Assembly: GCA_039621445.1 (NCBI GenBank)
Contig: CP154956.1
Coordinates: 60,645,178 to 60,709,177, forward strand
DNA: 64,000 bases
Direction: 5' to 3'
DNA from: Euglena gracilis
Taxonomy: Eukaryota > Euglenida > Euglenophyceae > Euglenales
Shown piece by piece: positions 15,854-28,100 of this stretch; positions within the stretch are counted from its first letter, which is position 1, and every line of letters begins with the position of its first letter. Below the pieces are notes generated by a model. That model saw only the letters and a program-made list of their open reading frames with translations. It was not told the DNA's origin and did no database searches. The position numbers were made by a program, and so were the translations under genes.

Positions 15854-17591
15854 CTGCGGAGCGCCGGCCCAGCATGCAGGGGATGGCTGGCAGGGCCCAG
15901 AGGATGCCCGACCAGGCTGCCTCAAAATGCCCCAGAGGGGGAGGGGGAGCCCCACCTGGCAGGGAGTGGGACCCCCCTCCCTGGGCAGGGGAGAGACCCC
16001 CCCCCCAAAAAAAATTGGGCCGTCTGAGGACATCCCCCCCCCAAAAAAATCGAAAAAAATCGAAAAATTGAGGGGCATGCCCGGGTTTCCGGCTCGGGAC
16101 CCCGAATCCACCCCCCCCCCCGGTTGGGGGTTTCGAAGTGAAAAAGAAATCGGCGCCCAACCTGAAACGTGAGCATGGTGAGATCGGGGTCGGTTACCAG
16201 CCCCACCATCCTTCCACCCCCAGTTATCCATCATGGCTCTGAAATTGTTCTTCAATTTGGCCTTCCTTACAAAAGTTCAGTATCCACCTTCTGGAGAAAC
16301 ACTCTCTCGAGGATGGGTTTGTTGTAAACCTGGAAAAAAACCCCAAACATTGAGAACCTTTCATTCCCAACTTTGTGTAACCCCCACCCCCACCCCCACC
16401 CCCAATAGAATTCCCCCAGGATTATAACCAAAGTGCCAAGTTGAAGCCCCTGCCCCAAGGGGGAAACCCTTTACTAAACGTCACACCTGTACCAAACAGA
16501 AGCCCTCCTGAAGCATTTCTGAGATTTGAGAATCAACTTGCACAATAGCAGTCCCAGGGGTCTCAATTCGGATTAGGGGCCACCATGCTGTACAAATTGA
16601 ACCTTTTCCCCCTAAAAAAAAACAACTCAAACAGAACACTGAAAACGTTGAGAAAACCTTCATCGATGAGGAAATGGTCAGCCAACCGAAAAAAAAGCAC
16701 ACACCGGAGGTGTTTGTCTTCCTGCCCGACTTCAGGTCGAGGTGCCTCGTGCGAATGCAGTCCACGATGAGGCAGGCCGCGAACCGCGGCTGGACGAACG
16801 GCATCGCCAGCCGGCACCACACGAAATCTGCCCCGGCCGACTCCCTCCTGGACTGTGACTTGGAAATCGGGTGCGGAATGGGGCGTCGGCCGGTCCCAGC
16901 CCACCGAACTTGAACGGCGGCGGGTGCAGGGCCCGGAAGGCAAGCCACGCCGCTGGCCGCAGAGCCGTCAGCTGCGGCAAAACACGGCCGGCAACGGAGC
17001 AGCAGCGGAAGGCCTCAACAGCGCAATGCGCACCGCACCCGCCAGACAGCACGGCAACTCCATCCCCTCCCCCCGCCCACCAGCCTGAGGCACATGCCTG
17101 GCCGAACTCGACATAGTCCACGTGGCGGGCGAGGAGGTGGGGCACCGGGTGGGTGAAACGTCGCAGGGAGTTTCAGGCAGGGCGATTCTGAACGTTTTTT
17201 TAAAAAAGCCTGTCCCACCATTAAATGAAAAATTAACAGAAAAATGGCCGAAAAAAACGACATATTTGGGGGGGGGGGAATCAGGGAGAAAAAATTCGTG
17301 GAAAAAATTGGTGGACAATGGGAAAAGAAGTGATCTCTGGCATCCTTGGACCATCCCCCATCCCCCAGAAACGTCAAGCAATGTGTTTCCGCCCTCTGTT
17401 TCGGCCCCATTCGAGCTGGGGTCCACCCCCATTTGGTCCACCCACTTGTAAACCCCCCACTTATAAACCAGGTTTTGAATAGTGCTGAGCTCTTAATAAG
17501 CGCGCACCCACCCCTTCATTGACCCCTCCATACATACCGGCGCACTCCATGGAGCTCTTTTGCCTGAAATCCATGGGTTTTGTGCCAGAAA

Positions 17592-18480
17592 CAGGGCGCC
17601 GGTGGGTCGAAAAACGCTCGTTTTCGGCTCAAAAACAGTTTTTCCGGGTCCGGGAGGCCAAAAAACATCGTTTCGGGCAAAAAATTTTTTTTCGATTTTT
17701 TTCGACTTTTTTGGCCCGGTTTTGACCCAAAATCAATGGGTCGGCGGCCCAAAACGGGGCGCTGGCGGGTCGAAAAACGCTCGTTTTCGGCTCAAAAACA
17801 GTTTTTCCGGGTCCGGGAGGCCCAAAAACATCGTTTCGGGCAAAAAAAATTTTTTTCGTTTTTTTTCGACTTTTTTGGCCCGGTTTTGACCCAAAGTCAA
17901 TGGGTCGGCGGCCCAAAACGGGGCGCTGGCGGGTCGAAAAACGCTCGTTTTCGGCTCAAAAACAGTTTTTCCGGGTCCGGGAGGCCCAAAAACATCGTTT
18001 CGGGCAAAAAAAATTTTTTCGATTTTTTTCGACTTTTTCGACCCGGTTTTGACCCAAAGTCAATGGGTCGGCGGCCCAAAACGGGGCGCTGGCGGGTCGA
18101 AAAACGCTCGTTTTCGGCTCAAAAACAGTTTTTCCGGGTCCGGGAGGCCCAAAAACATCGTTTCGGGCAAAAAAAATTTTTTCGATTTTTTTCGACTTTG
18201 GCCGCCGACCCATTGACTTTGGGTCAAAACCGGGTCGAAAAAGTCGAAAAAAAATCGAAAAAAAAATTTTGCCCTAAAAAAACAAAAAACAAAAAAAAAA
18301 ACAAAAAAAAAACACCAAAAAAACAAAAAAAAACAAAAAAACAAAAAAACCAAAAAAACCGGGTCGAAAAAGTCGAAAAAAAATCGAAAAAAAAATTTTG
18401 CCCGAAACGATGTTTTTTGGCCTCCCAGACCCAGAAAAACTGTTTTTGAGCCGAAAACGAGCGTTTTTCGAAACAGCCAT
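17592..18480. repeat. 163-base tandem array (about 4 copies) followed by inverted partial copies
   Basis: The unit includes CGAAAAACGCTCGTTTTCGG, CAAAAACAGTTTTTCCGGG, ACATCGTTTCGGGC, T-rich TTTTTCGACTTT and GGGTCGGCGGCCCAAAAC. Copies start near 17,592, 17,756, 17,920 and 18,083. At 18,196 the sequence turns into the reverse complement (GGCCGCCGACCCATTGAC onward), then an A-rich CAAAAAA spacer, then a second inverted copy at about 18,356-18,475. The whole could fold back. The continuous frame across it is a by-product of the repeat. Confidence 0.9.
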
Positions 18481-19147
18481 CTGCGCCGAAAACGGCCGTA
18501 TCTCGGGCTAGGCGGGGAGTTGCGGGGAAATCAAAATACCGGTAGATGGGGCGTTCCAAGGGCTTCAAATTAGGTCTCCGGACATTTCCTTTGATTTGGC
18601 TTCATTTTGGAGATATTTTGAAAATTGACATTTTTTGGCCGAAATGGCAGAGTCCAAAGGGGGGGGGGGCTCATCCAGGGGGGCGGGTAAATCCTACCGA
18701 GTTTGGACCCCTTCGCGCGTGAATAACTCGGGCCTGGCGGGGAGTTGGGGGTCAAACCCAGGTGATTCGGAAACTAGGAATCCAGTCGCTCGCGACTGAA
18801 AAAAAAAATTCCGGGAACCGGGCCGGGGTCATGGTGATAATCCGCGGTTTTCACGGTCTACCCAGAGGGGGGGGGCCGGGGGAGGGGGGGGGGGGCGGGT
18901 TCGACCCCCCACTTTTCCCTGGTGGTAAGCTTCGCTCTTACTCTAAAGAGATAAGAGCTCAGCGACCCCCCCTTAGATGCACTGTGGCCTCTGTCTGGTT
19001 TAATGCCTGATCCCCTCCTCGGGCCAACAAACCCAAGAACAACAAATAACCCCCTCCCCTCGGGGAAGAAAATGAAAAACGTGGGGACGATTTCTTCAGC
19101 TGCAAAATGCCCAACAACCGATTTTTGGCAACTTTTATGTGACTGAC

Positions 19148-19380
<233 letters not shown>

Positions 19381-19564
19381 AATGCAATTTCTGACAAACT
19401 TGTTCAAAATTGCAAATTTGGGGGTTTGGGGGGGTTTTCATTTGGGGGGGGGAGTCATATTCTGACCAACAAATCTTTGACTTATGAACCCCTCCCACTT
19501 ATAAACCCCTCCTTCCGCCGACCCACCAAACCAAGAAAGGTCCCAAGTTTTTTCCCAAACAGAC

Positions 19565-19685
19565 CGCCCTGGTTCCAGGACGCGGGCTGGCACAGCACTG
19601 CCCCCTTGTCCGCGCAGATGTCGAGGAACGGGCCGAGGGGGCCCTGCAGCGTGAAGTCGTCGTCGAGCAGCAGCAGCCAGTCGAA
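19565..19685 (-). CDS. 3' part of the split DUF707-like exon
   Basis: The frame reads FDWLLLLDDDFTLQGPLGPF then LDICADKGAVLCQPASWNQG and ends at a GTCTGTTT donor. The DDD cluster followed by QPA is the best domain landmark of this gene. The exon is cut at its 5' side by the element's left terminus, and the last five bases beside the element (TCGAA on the plus strand) are the target duplication. Confidence 0.65.
19681..19685. repeat. Left target-site duplication TCGAA
   Basis: The five bases next to the left terminal repeat are matched exactly by 30,845-30,849 at the right end. Removing one copy and the element restores the exon frame, which independently supports this as the duplicated target. 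Confidence 0.9.
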
Positions 19686-19711
19686 CTTAGGCGGCCGAAT
19701 CCGCACTTAAG
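19686..19711 (+). repeat. Left terminal inverted repeat
   Basis: The 26-base terminus begins CTTAGGCGGCC and ends CGCACTTAAG. It matches the reverse complement of the right terminus at 24 of 26 positions; differences are at repeat positions 12 and 16. Confidence 0.92.
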
Positions 19712-19725
19712 CTTTTTTCCGTTGG

Positions 19726-19745
19726 ATTTGCGCAATTGCGCAAAT
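19726..19745. promoter_or_regulatory. Left subterminal perfect palindrome ATTTGCGCAATTGCGCAAAT
   Basis: This is a perfect 20-base palindrome starting 40 bases from the left tip, mirrored by one at the right end. Its position suggests a binding site for an element-encoded protein during transposition, replication or silencing. That role is inference. Confidence 0.7.
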
Positions 19746-19746
19746 G

Positions 19747-20893
19747 TACCACTTTTTTTGTAACCCCTGGGACCCTGTACCCTGACCGCTGAAAAAAAAT
19801 TTTGTGATCGCGACCGGAACTCGTTAGGGCTGGGCAATTCGAACCCCTTCAAATACAAAGTCCTAACTGGACTTCGCGAACGAACGGACGCGTGAAATTT
19901 CGTACCTGTCCCTCTCCACAGCTGCTTTCTTTCACGCTGCCCGCGTGGCAACCACCCACACCCACTACCACCCCACAGCTGCCCGTGGCAAGCAACTGGC
20001 CAGATCTGGCGGCGTACAGTTTTTGACTTGTGGGTGCCCAAATGTGACCGGTGGATATCAATGGTTTGGCTGGCGATGAAACTGGACACCCTCCATGGAT
20101 TTGAGAATTATTGTGAGGGTGTGTTGGGTGCCAGGACTTGCGAAGTACGATGCAACTGATTATGTTTGAAGAGGGGTATGACACCCGCTGTCTTGAAGGA
20201 GTGCGAAGAAACACCCATCGAATTAGAACCTTCCAGTTGGTGTACAACAGAAATTTACTTGTGGCGCGTTGCACACTTGCGCAATTGCGCGCATCAAATG
20301 ATTACTTCCTCAATTATGGATTCAGTTGTTGAGAATGGGTTTGTGACGCCCCAGATTTGTGTCAGTGATGAAAAGTGGTACCGTTTTACTTGCGCAATTG
20401 CGCGCACAATTTGTTACTTTTTGTTGTGAGGCTACCCAGTGGGTGTTGTGTGGCCAATGAAACACTTTGGACGTTATGGGTTGCTCAGTGGAGCGAAAGG
20501 GGGTCTGATTTGTGTGAATGCTGGAGATGTTGTGGCTATGTAGATGCTATGCTGGCAACCAATTTGGGAGTGTGTGCGTGATGTGCGGGGTGGTTATGGC
20601 CATATGATGATGTTCGAATGCTGTTCCCTTGCCTGGAGTTAATCTACAAGGCGGATGACCAGACGGGGTACAGCTGTGGATTGTTGTGATCCTGTGTCCT
20701 TGTTGACTTGCGCAATTGCGCGCACAAAACGTTTCTGAAGAAAAAGAAAATGACTCAGAAGGATGTGTGGATGTGTAGTGTGAGAATGTTGTGTGTGTGC
20801 GATGCATTCTGAATGGTGAGAGTGGCCGGTGTTATGTTGACGGAATAGTGGGTTGGTGAAAGGTGGTGGGCCGCCGGATCTGGGGTGGACTGA
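19747..20893. other. 5' non-coding region of the element
   Basis: No supportable exon. Three near-palindromes lie here in the same orientation (20,277, 20,390 and 20,708). A promoter for gene A is expected but no clear core element is visible. Confidence 0.5.
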
Positions 20894-23800
20894 ATGGAGT
20901 CCTCCCAGGCCAGCAGCACCCACTCCCGCCGCCGTGGCTACGAGGGCTACAGCGAGGAGGCCGCCCTGGCCGCGGAGGCTGGGAAGGTGCTGGGCCAGCT
21001 GGTGAAGGCCCACTTCGCCGCCACCTACGAGGAGTTTGTGGCGGCGGTGGTGCAGCGCGGCCACCCGCTGCAGACCCTCGTCGTACAGGTGGCGCACACC
21101 CGGGTGCCGCTGCGGACGGAGGGCGGCGCGGCGCTGCTGGAGGAGCTGGCCCGGGAGCCGCGGCGGCCGCGGATCGAGCTGCTGCTCAAGGACGCCTGGG
21201 CGGTGTACCGGGCGCTGCGGCAGCACGCCTGCCCGCGCGCGGCGCAGCGGGTGGTGGCGGAGGAGCACGAGGCGCCGCTGGCGAGGCACCGGGCGGCCAG
21301 CCGACTGCTGCGGCCCAGTGGCATCCTGCCGGAGGAGCCGATGTGGAACCGGCAGTGGCGGCGTCAGCGGGCCTGCGAGCGCCTGGAGGACCTGTGGCAG
21401 CAGTCGGAGGGGCGGAGCTGCGTCCTCTGGTTCGACAACTTCTGGAAGCGGGCGATGACGTCGAACCCGAGGATGGTGATCCGCACCCACGACTGCTGCG
21501 TCATGGCGATGATGCGGACGGCGGTGGGCGCCATCCCGGAGTACCCGGGGTACCCGTCACTGGAGCAGCTGCTGGGCCGCATCCACCGGGTGTCCGCGCG
21601 GCTGGTGCGGAGCGACCTGCCGGCGTTCCTGGAGCTGGTCGCCGAGATCGGCGCACGCCCGCTGGAGGCGCACGAGCTGCGCGTACCGCTGGACGTGCCC
21701 CGAACATCAGAGGGACTGAATGTGTTTTAGTTTTTGGAATAGCCTGTGATGGGTTGATGTGAGGATGTTGGTGTGAATAACCTGTGTATGTTGGTGCCGA
21801 TCCCTAGGGGTTAGCGTTGTGTCCGGGTCCCAGCTGAAAGGAATTGAATTACATTGTGATGTGCGCGCAATTGCGCAAATGTTAACACTGAAGTATTTGA
21901 ATTTCAGTAAGGTACGCAATTGGCAGGCGGTACTGTACGCGGATTTCTGTTTTGTGGTGTCAGTCGCATTTGATTTGCGCATTTGCGCGCACATGTGAAT
22001 TTGGATGATTCCTGGTCCTGGGCCACTCTCTGCGTCTGCCGAATGTTTATGAAGTAACTTTTGATGCGCGCATTTGCGCAAATGCGCGCATCAAAACATT
22101 TCGGGGTCCGTTTTGTATCAGAGGTGTGACAGTGCAGTTGCTGTCACGCAAAAGGCGGTGACTCTGATGCGGCTGAGAGAACGCCCGCGTCCCGGTGTGG
22201 CGGCCCTTCATGCTGACGGACGACCGGATCTCCTCGCAGGTGGGGATGTTGAAGGTCCTCCGGTTCCTGAAGGGCGACGTGCTGGGCCGTGTGAGGGCGC
22301 CGCTGCCCCTGCTGGTGGACATCAACCTCTGGTACCGCCAGCTGAAGGTGGTGTACGGGCGGGAGTGCCAGCGGTGGGATGCGGGCGAGGCGCTGCGGCA
22401 GCTGCCCCCGCTGTACGGCGTGTGGCACGCGTACAAGCAGGTGCTGTACGTGCTGTACCGCCGCCTGCTGCCGCTGTTCCTGTTCCTGCAGCGGGGCACC
22501 ATGGCGCCGGGGGAGCAGTGGTCGACCAAGCCGAAGGTGCGGGCGCTGGAGATGTGGGTCGGCGCCATGCTGCTGGTGCCGGCGGACCGCCGCGCCCGCC
22601 TCCGACGGCTGATCCGGACCCTGCGGCGGCGGCGGGACACCGTGGCGCCGGAGGTGGAGCGGCGGCGGCAGCTGACGCAGCAGGCCCGGCGCAGGCAGGA
22701 GGAGGCGGAGCGGCAGACCGCCCGGCAGGTGCGGCACACGACAGCCAGCGCCAAGATGGAGCGGGCGTGGCAGTCGGGGAGCCGGGAGATGGAGTGCATC
22801 CGGGCGCTGGAGCACTGCCGCCGGAAGGAGGCCCAGGCGGTGGAGGCCCTGGAGAACCTGGAGCGGGACCTGGCGGTGGCGCAGGCGCTGGAAGACCTGC
22901 TGGTGGTGTGGGCGCCGGCGTGCTTCGCGCTGGGGTGGCAGGTGCGGGAGTGCCACTGGGAGGAGCGGCGGCCGCAGACCGGCGGGCAGGCGCGGAAGGT
23001 GCTGTGCAACGCCCTGACGATGCTGCTGCACCTGGAGGCGCCGACAGCCGGACACCGCCCGCGCGGCCACTCCGACTACGTGCGGACGCTGGCGTGCGCA
23101 CTGCTGATGTGGGACTGGTGGCACGAGCAGCTGCCAGCCTGCTGCTTCTCGGAGGAGGTCAACGAGGCCACCCTCAGCAGGCTGGGCGGCTCGATGCAGC
23201 AGCACCCGGAGGCAGTGGAGGTGGAGGACGTGATGGACCTGTACCTCCTGGTGAGGCAGGGGCACCACGGCGCCCGGGAGCTGCGGGCGGGCGGGGTGGA
23301 CCGGCGGTGGCTGGCGGACTGTCTGCGCAACCTGGACCACCTGCTGGACGGCAGTGAGCTGCGGCCGCCGGTGGACGCCCCCGACCGGCTGGTCCACCAG
23401 ATGGTGACGTACGCCTCGGTGAGGGGGCTGCGTCCGGAGCGACGGCGGCAGCCGGAGGAGCTGGACGCGGACGAGGGGGAGGAGTCCGAGGACCAATCCG
23501 TGGTCCCGCGGTGGCCGGACGGCTGGGTGGGTCCGCCGTCCCTGCTGGCGCCCGACGCGGGCCCGAAGGGCGAGACGGCCCTGAAGGACGTGCTGCAGTA
23601 CGCGCTGCGGACGCTCCTGAAGGACCAGGTGCCCTCGGCCGACGCGGCGGCGGAGCTGGACCAGCTGTGTTTTGACGCGCAGGCTGGGCGCAGCCGGCGG
23701 TCGCAGGCGGAGGTGGACCTGTGCCAGGTCCACTGGGACAGCGTCCTGGGCCGCCGCCGTCCACGTCAGCAGAGGGCTGCTGGGGAGGCAGCAGCCAGAC

Positions 23801-24330
23801 TCGCAGTTGGTCATTTACTTTCTGGGGGGAGGGCTGTAATTACTGCCACCGTGGTTCCGATGACATGCTTTCCCGAGGAATATCAAAGTGTAATGTTACA
23901 TTTGCGCATTTGCGCGCATCAAATGTTTAGAAAAAAATTGTGTACGTGACTGGTGATGTGGACATTGACGTTGTACCTTGTAATGGTGATTACACTTTTT
24001 TATTTGCGCAATTGCGCGCATCAACAACGTGAACTGTTTGACAATGATCCCAAGTGGCGAGTGTGACAGGCCCATTCTGTGTACTGTGTCTGGCACAGCG
24101 TTCCTTCACACCCATTTGAAAGTAATGACCCATTAGTCCGAGCGTTCGCATCCCTGTTACGTGCTCCGTGTTTGTTTGAGTGAGTCTCTGTGTTTTAAAA
24201 GCAGGGGGAAGGGTACTGAATGTTTGCAGCTGTGTAGTTTTGAGAGTATGAAGGTTTTTGAGAATAGGCTGTCAAACCCCCCTCCCAGAAGCCACAGACT
24301 GTGTTACATTTGCGCAATTGCGCGCATCAA
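20277..24330. repeat. Near-palindromes around gene A (TTGCGCAATTGCGCGCA type)
   Basis: Copies start near 20,277, 20,390, 20,708, 21,861 (reverse), 21,975, 22,062 (two overlapping, reverse then forward), 23,901, 24,003 and 24,309. The consensus is TTTGCGCAATTGCGCGCA followed by TCAAA or CAA. The central pair of bases is AA, TT or AT in variants. All lie in the leader or in introns, except that one overlaps the weak 3' end of the exon 2 open frame and so argues that exon 2 ends before it. Confidence 0.85.
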
Positions 24331-24593
24331 AAGTGTATTTTGAAATATCAATGCAGTGGGGCACCGCGAGTCTGCCGTTGCCCGTGGCTGCTGACTCCTC
24401 GTCGGAGGGGTCCCTGCAGGAGCGACCGACTCGACGGTCGCGATTCGAATCACCAGGCCGTGACACGTCACCTCCGCGGCCGGGCGGGCGGGTAACAGCG
24501 CAGCGCGGGGCGGCCACCAGCAGTCGGGACACGGTGGAGGCCAGGGCGGCTCGCGCGTACGTCCCGGCGGACCCCTCCGAGGGGTCTGACTGA
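20894..24593 (+). CDS. Element gene A: large transposase candidate, about 896 residues
   Basis: Three exons fit: 20894-21721, 22180-about 23805 and 24357-24593, all in phase with GT-AG introns. The second donor is the least certain. Exon 1 contains VLWFDNFWKRAMTSNPRM, then MAMMRTAVGAIPEYPGYPSL. Exon 2 contains VWRPFMLTDDRISSQVGMLK, PLPLLVDINLWYRQLK and LYGVWHAYKQVLYVLYRR. Two acidic positions in hydrophobic strands (WFDNF and LLVDIN) would fit a DDE-type RNase H fold, but I cannot place the third. A charged coiled-coil-like stretch follows (VERRRQLTQQARRRQEEAER). The last exon is Ser/Arg/Pro-rich and ends SEGSD. The layout, including the WRPF and YGVWH..YK motifs, resembles hypothetical proteins I recall from dinoflagellates. 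That is memory, not a search. The transposase role is inferred from location and length. Confidence 0.6.
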
Positions 24594-25138
24594 GTGGATT
24601 CTCCGATGAGGCGACAATTTAGTAACTTTTGATACAAGTGACGCCACGGTTTATTTTATGGATCAATCGATGTGCCATGACGAGGTGCATGTGCGCCAAA
24701 AGAAAATAATTGAAAACTCCCCTCCGTACGCCTTCTACATTTCCAAAAATGCAGGCCTACGGACGCCAACGGCAAACCGCCAGTGGGTTAGCAGTTTCGC
24801 GACCTGAATGCGTGACGTGTCACCCCCGGTTTGTGTTGGGCGTTTTGTGACACCGATAGGCCGTGAAAGATTACAAAAACGTAGCATATCCATACCCCCC
24901 CTTGCTACGGACCGGAATAATGCATGTTGTGCTTTCCGTTGTACTGTTTCACAGTTTTTCCATTTTTTGCCTGAAAAAATTCTAAGTCGGATGAATTTTT
25001 GTCACATTTGGGGCGGGTTGCCTCCCGTAGGGTGGAAGGCGTTTCAAATGCGCTTCATTCAGCTGTTGAATGTGCAGTTCAGTCACTGGTGAGAAACCCC
25101 CCCTTTTTGAAACTGCGCCTTGCCTCAGGTCGCACACC
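24594..25138. promoter_or_regulatory. Intergenic spacer between element genes A and B
   Basis: About 545 bases hold the 3' end of gene A and the start region of gene B, and none of the near-palindromes. A possible 5'-untranslated acceptor (TTGCCTCAG) lies 10 bases before the gene B ATG, so gene B may have an upstream non-coding exon. Confidence 0.35.
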
Positions 25139-28100
25139 ATGGCCGACCCCGTGGCTGTCCCCCCGGAGGGGGAGCCCGCCGTCCCCGGGCAGGCGGAGCC
25201 CGGGATCGACGTGACGGAGTCCGGAGCGGAGCCCGCCCCGGCCGAGGCCGCTGCAGCGCAGGAGCCCAAGCCCGCCGCCAAGCCGGGGCGGGTACGCCCC
25301 CGCAACACCGCCCGGAAGCTCCCCATCGCGGAGGTGTACAAAGAAAAGGTGGACCAGTGGGTGCTGGCGACCAGCACCAAACTCCCCCTCGACACCCTCC
25401 ACGTCGACTACGGGATGACGGAGGGCCAGACCCGCCCCCTCGACAACAACGAAGTGGAGCGCAAGCTCCGGCAGCTGCAGCTCAACCCCCCGCTGGAGCC
25501 GGTGAGGGTGACGGTCTGGAAGAAGGCCGGTGTGTCTCTCAGTGTGATTGTGTGTTATATGACTGTGTGAGGTGTGACGGTCTCTCCGACATCAGTTAGC
25601 CTGTGAAGTCTCTGTTGGTATGTGGGGCTGTGCTTTGGTCAGTGTGCTTTGCATGGTTGGTACTATTTGATTTGCGCAATTGCGCGCACAAGCACACAGT
25701 GTCATTTGATTTGCGCAATTGCGCGCACAAGCGCACAATGTCATTTGATTTGCGCAATTGCGCGCACAAGCACACAATGTCATTTGATTTGCGCAATTGC
25801 GCGCACATCCTGTTGTTGTTTTTCACAGAGAACCACTACGTGCTGATGTCGGGGCAGCACATCACCTCGGCGCTGAAGCGCTGGGCGGAGGGCTTCAGGT
25901 CCCAGAAGTTGAACCCCCCGAAGGATTCAGCTCTGTATTTCTTTGTGTGTTTTTTGTTCTGCCCCTCCCGTGTCACCCCTCTCGTGCAGCCCCTCTCGTG
26001 CAGCCCCTCTCGTGCCGCCCCTCTCGTGCCGCCCCTCTCGTGTCACCCCTCCTGTGCAGCCCCTCCCAGGTGTCGCAGACAGTGGTGCAAATGCAGGGCT
26101 GTGGCCAGGCGAAGTACGTCCTCGCCACCATCCTGCACCCCTTGACCCCGGTGCACCTGCGGCGGGCGGCCGGCGGGGATGCGCAGGCCATCCAGTCGTC
26201 GGTGAAGGAGCTGTCCATCCCCCAGTTCGCCAACCTCCTGGTGAAGGGGAAGGACATCAGCACCGTGCCGGCGGTGCGGCTGGCGGCGGCCTACCGGCAG
26301 GCCGGCTGGGACCGGTCGGTCCCCCAGGTTTGAGCCCAGTCTAGCCCAGTCTCCCACTGCTCCCATGCATTTAGTTTGATGACGTTGTTCCCATTTCATT
26401 TGCGCAATTGCGCGCATAAAACTGTTTCATAAAGCGTAGTGCATTCTCATGATGTACTGGGGTCCCAGTCTCTGTGTCTTTGCCTCAGGGGCAGGTCATC
26501 CAGATGTGGGGGCCGCTGCAGCGGCTGGTGGAGGAGAACCCGGAGGCGGTGGCGGGGCTGCTGAGCGTCGAGTCGGCGCTGGCGGCGAGGGGCCGCACGC
26601 TGCTGTCCTCCCACGTGCGGTCCCTCCGGCGGCTGCTGACCCCCGAGGCGCGGGCGCAGGTGGCGGCGGCGCTGCAGAGCCCGGGGATCGGGCTGGCCCA
26701 GCTGGAGCAGGCGGTGACCGAGGCCACCCACGAGATGTGGGTGGCCTTCGCGTGGCGGGGCGACAACCCCAACATCCACGCGCGGATGGGTGTGCCACTG
26801 GGGTCTGGGTGGTTCGGGGTTGTACATGCAGGGAGGCCACGGCATTGGACGGCGGTTGGTGGTGACGGTCACTGGGTGCATTGCAAGAGTGGTCACGTGC
26901 TTCCCCCCCCCCTTTCACCGTTGTCTCGCAGTGAACAACGGGGCGGAGCGCAGCCGCTTCAAGCGGACCGTCCCGGTGGCGGCGCTGCAGGTGGCGCGGC
27001 TGGGGTCGTGGACCTGGAGCCCGGCGGAGCCGAAGCCCCCCCTGGCGGCGGTGCTGACGGCCCCCTTCTGGGTGGAGGCGCAGTACGAGGAGCTGCGGGC
27101 CTCCTTCGCCTTCCCCACGGTGGAGACCGAGGTGGTGGCCAAGGAGGGCGGGGCCCTCCAGGAGGTGGCGGTGGCCCGGCCGGCCGGGGAGGAGAAGGGG
27201 GTGCGCTGCCTGGTGTACCAGGCCAGCGGCGGCGCGGTGCCGGCGGAGGCGATGTTTCACCTTTTCTCAATTTTTACCTTTTCATGACGCTGACTGGACC
27301 AGGACATCCGGTGTAACAAGGCCCAGAGGAGGCTTGCGGTTACTGAGGCCGGGAGGCGCTGGGGGCCGCGGTGGGCCTCGTCGTCATCGAGGTCACCCAC
27401 AACACGGGCTCAGGGTTCTGTTTAAACGTGCGCCTTTTTTCAGTTTTAGCAGTTTCTGTTTTACTTGCGCAATTGCGCGCACAAAAAAAAAGAAATTCAT
27501 ACTCCCACTCTCAACAGAAACACCTCCCCAGTAGTGTATGGAATTTTTTTTTAAATTTGATGCGCGCACTTGCGCAAATGTTTTCATGCACGCACTTGCG
27601 CAAATCCAATGACTCAAGGAGTCTGTCAATGCGTCAACACACTCTCAAACAGAATCCTGCCCCCTCCTGTCCGAGCAGGTCAAGCGCCTGGCGGGCGTCG
27701 TGCCGGTCGCCATCTACGGCGGTGCCGGGGCGGTGGCTGCGGTGGAGGCGGCGGTGCGGCGGCTGGCGCCGGGGCGGGAGACCGTCACGGTGGACGTCTG
27801 GCTGCGGCAGGGGGGCCAGGGGGTGGCCCGCAAGTTCGAGAAGCGGGCCCTGGTGGTCGTGTACGGCCCGGGTGACGTGGAGCGAAGCAAGGTACCCCAC
27901 CCCACCTCACGCGTTGTGCAGATTGCCATTCCTCATTTCAGACACTGGATGCATTGGTGCCACCCATCCTCTGCAACCTTTTTTTTTAAAATGTAATCGT
28001 TTGATGCGCGCAATTGCGCGCACCTCATACTCGTAAAGTCTTTCAGCCTTCCATGCCTGTCTGGTCCCCTCGTCCCCTCGTAGGTGCTGCCCAAGGTGGA

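Noticed and set aside
17580-18449. A 289-residue continuous open frame across the 163-base array
   Set aside because: It repeats the same segment with each unit and continues into the inverted part. The repeat simply lacks stops in that frame, and there is no splice or start context.
20863-21762. Alternative-frame long open frames over gene A (Gly/Ala/Arg-rich) and over gene B on the minus strand
   Set aside because: They are shadows caused by high GC at third positions. The chosen frames have balanced composition and phase-consistent splice sites, and the shadows do not.
25665-25807. CRISPR array
   Set aside because: The units are contiguous 39-base tandem repeats without unique spacers, in a eukaryotic intron.
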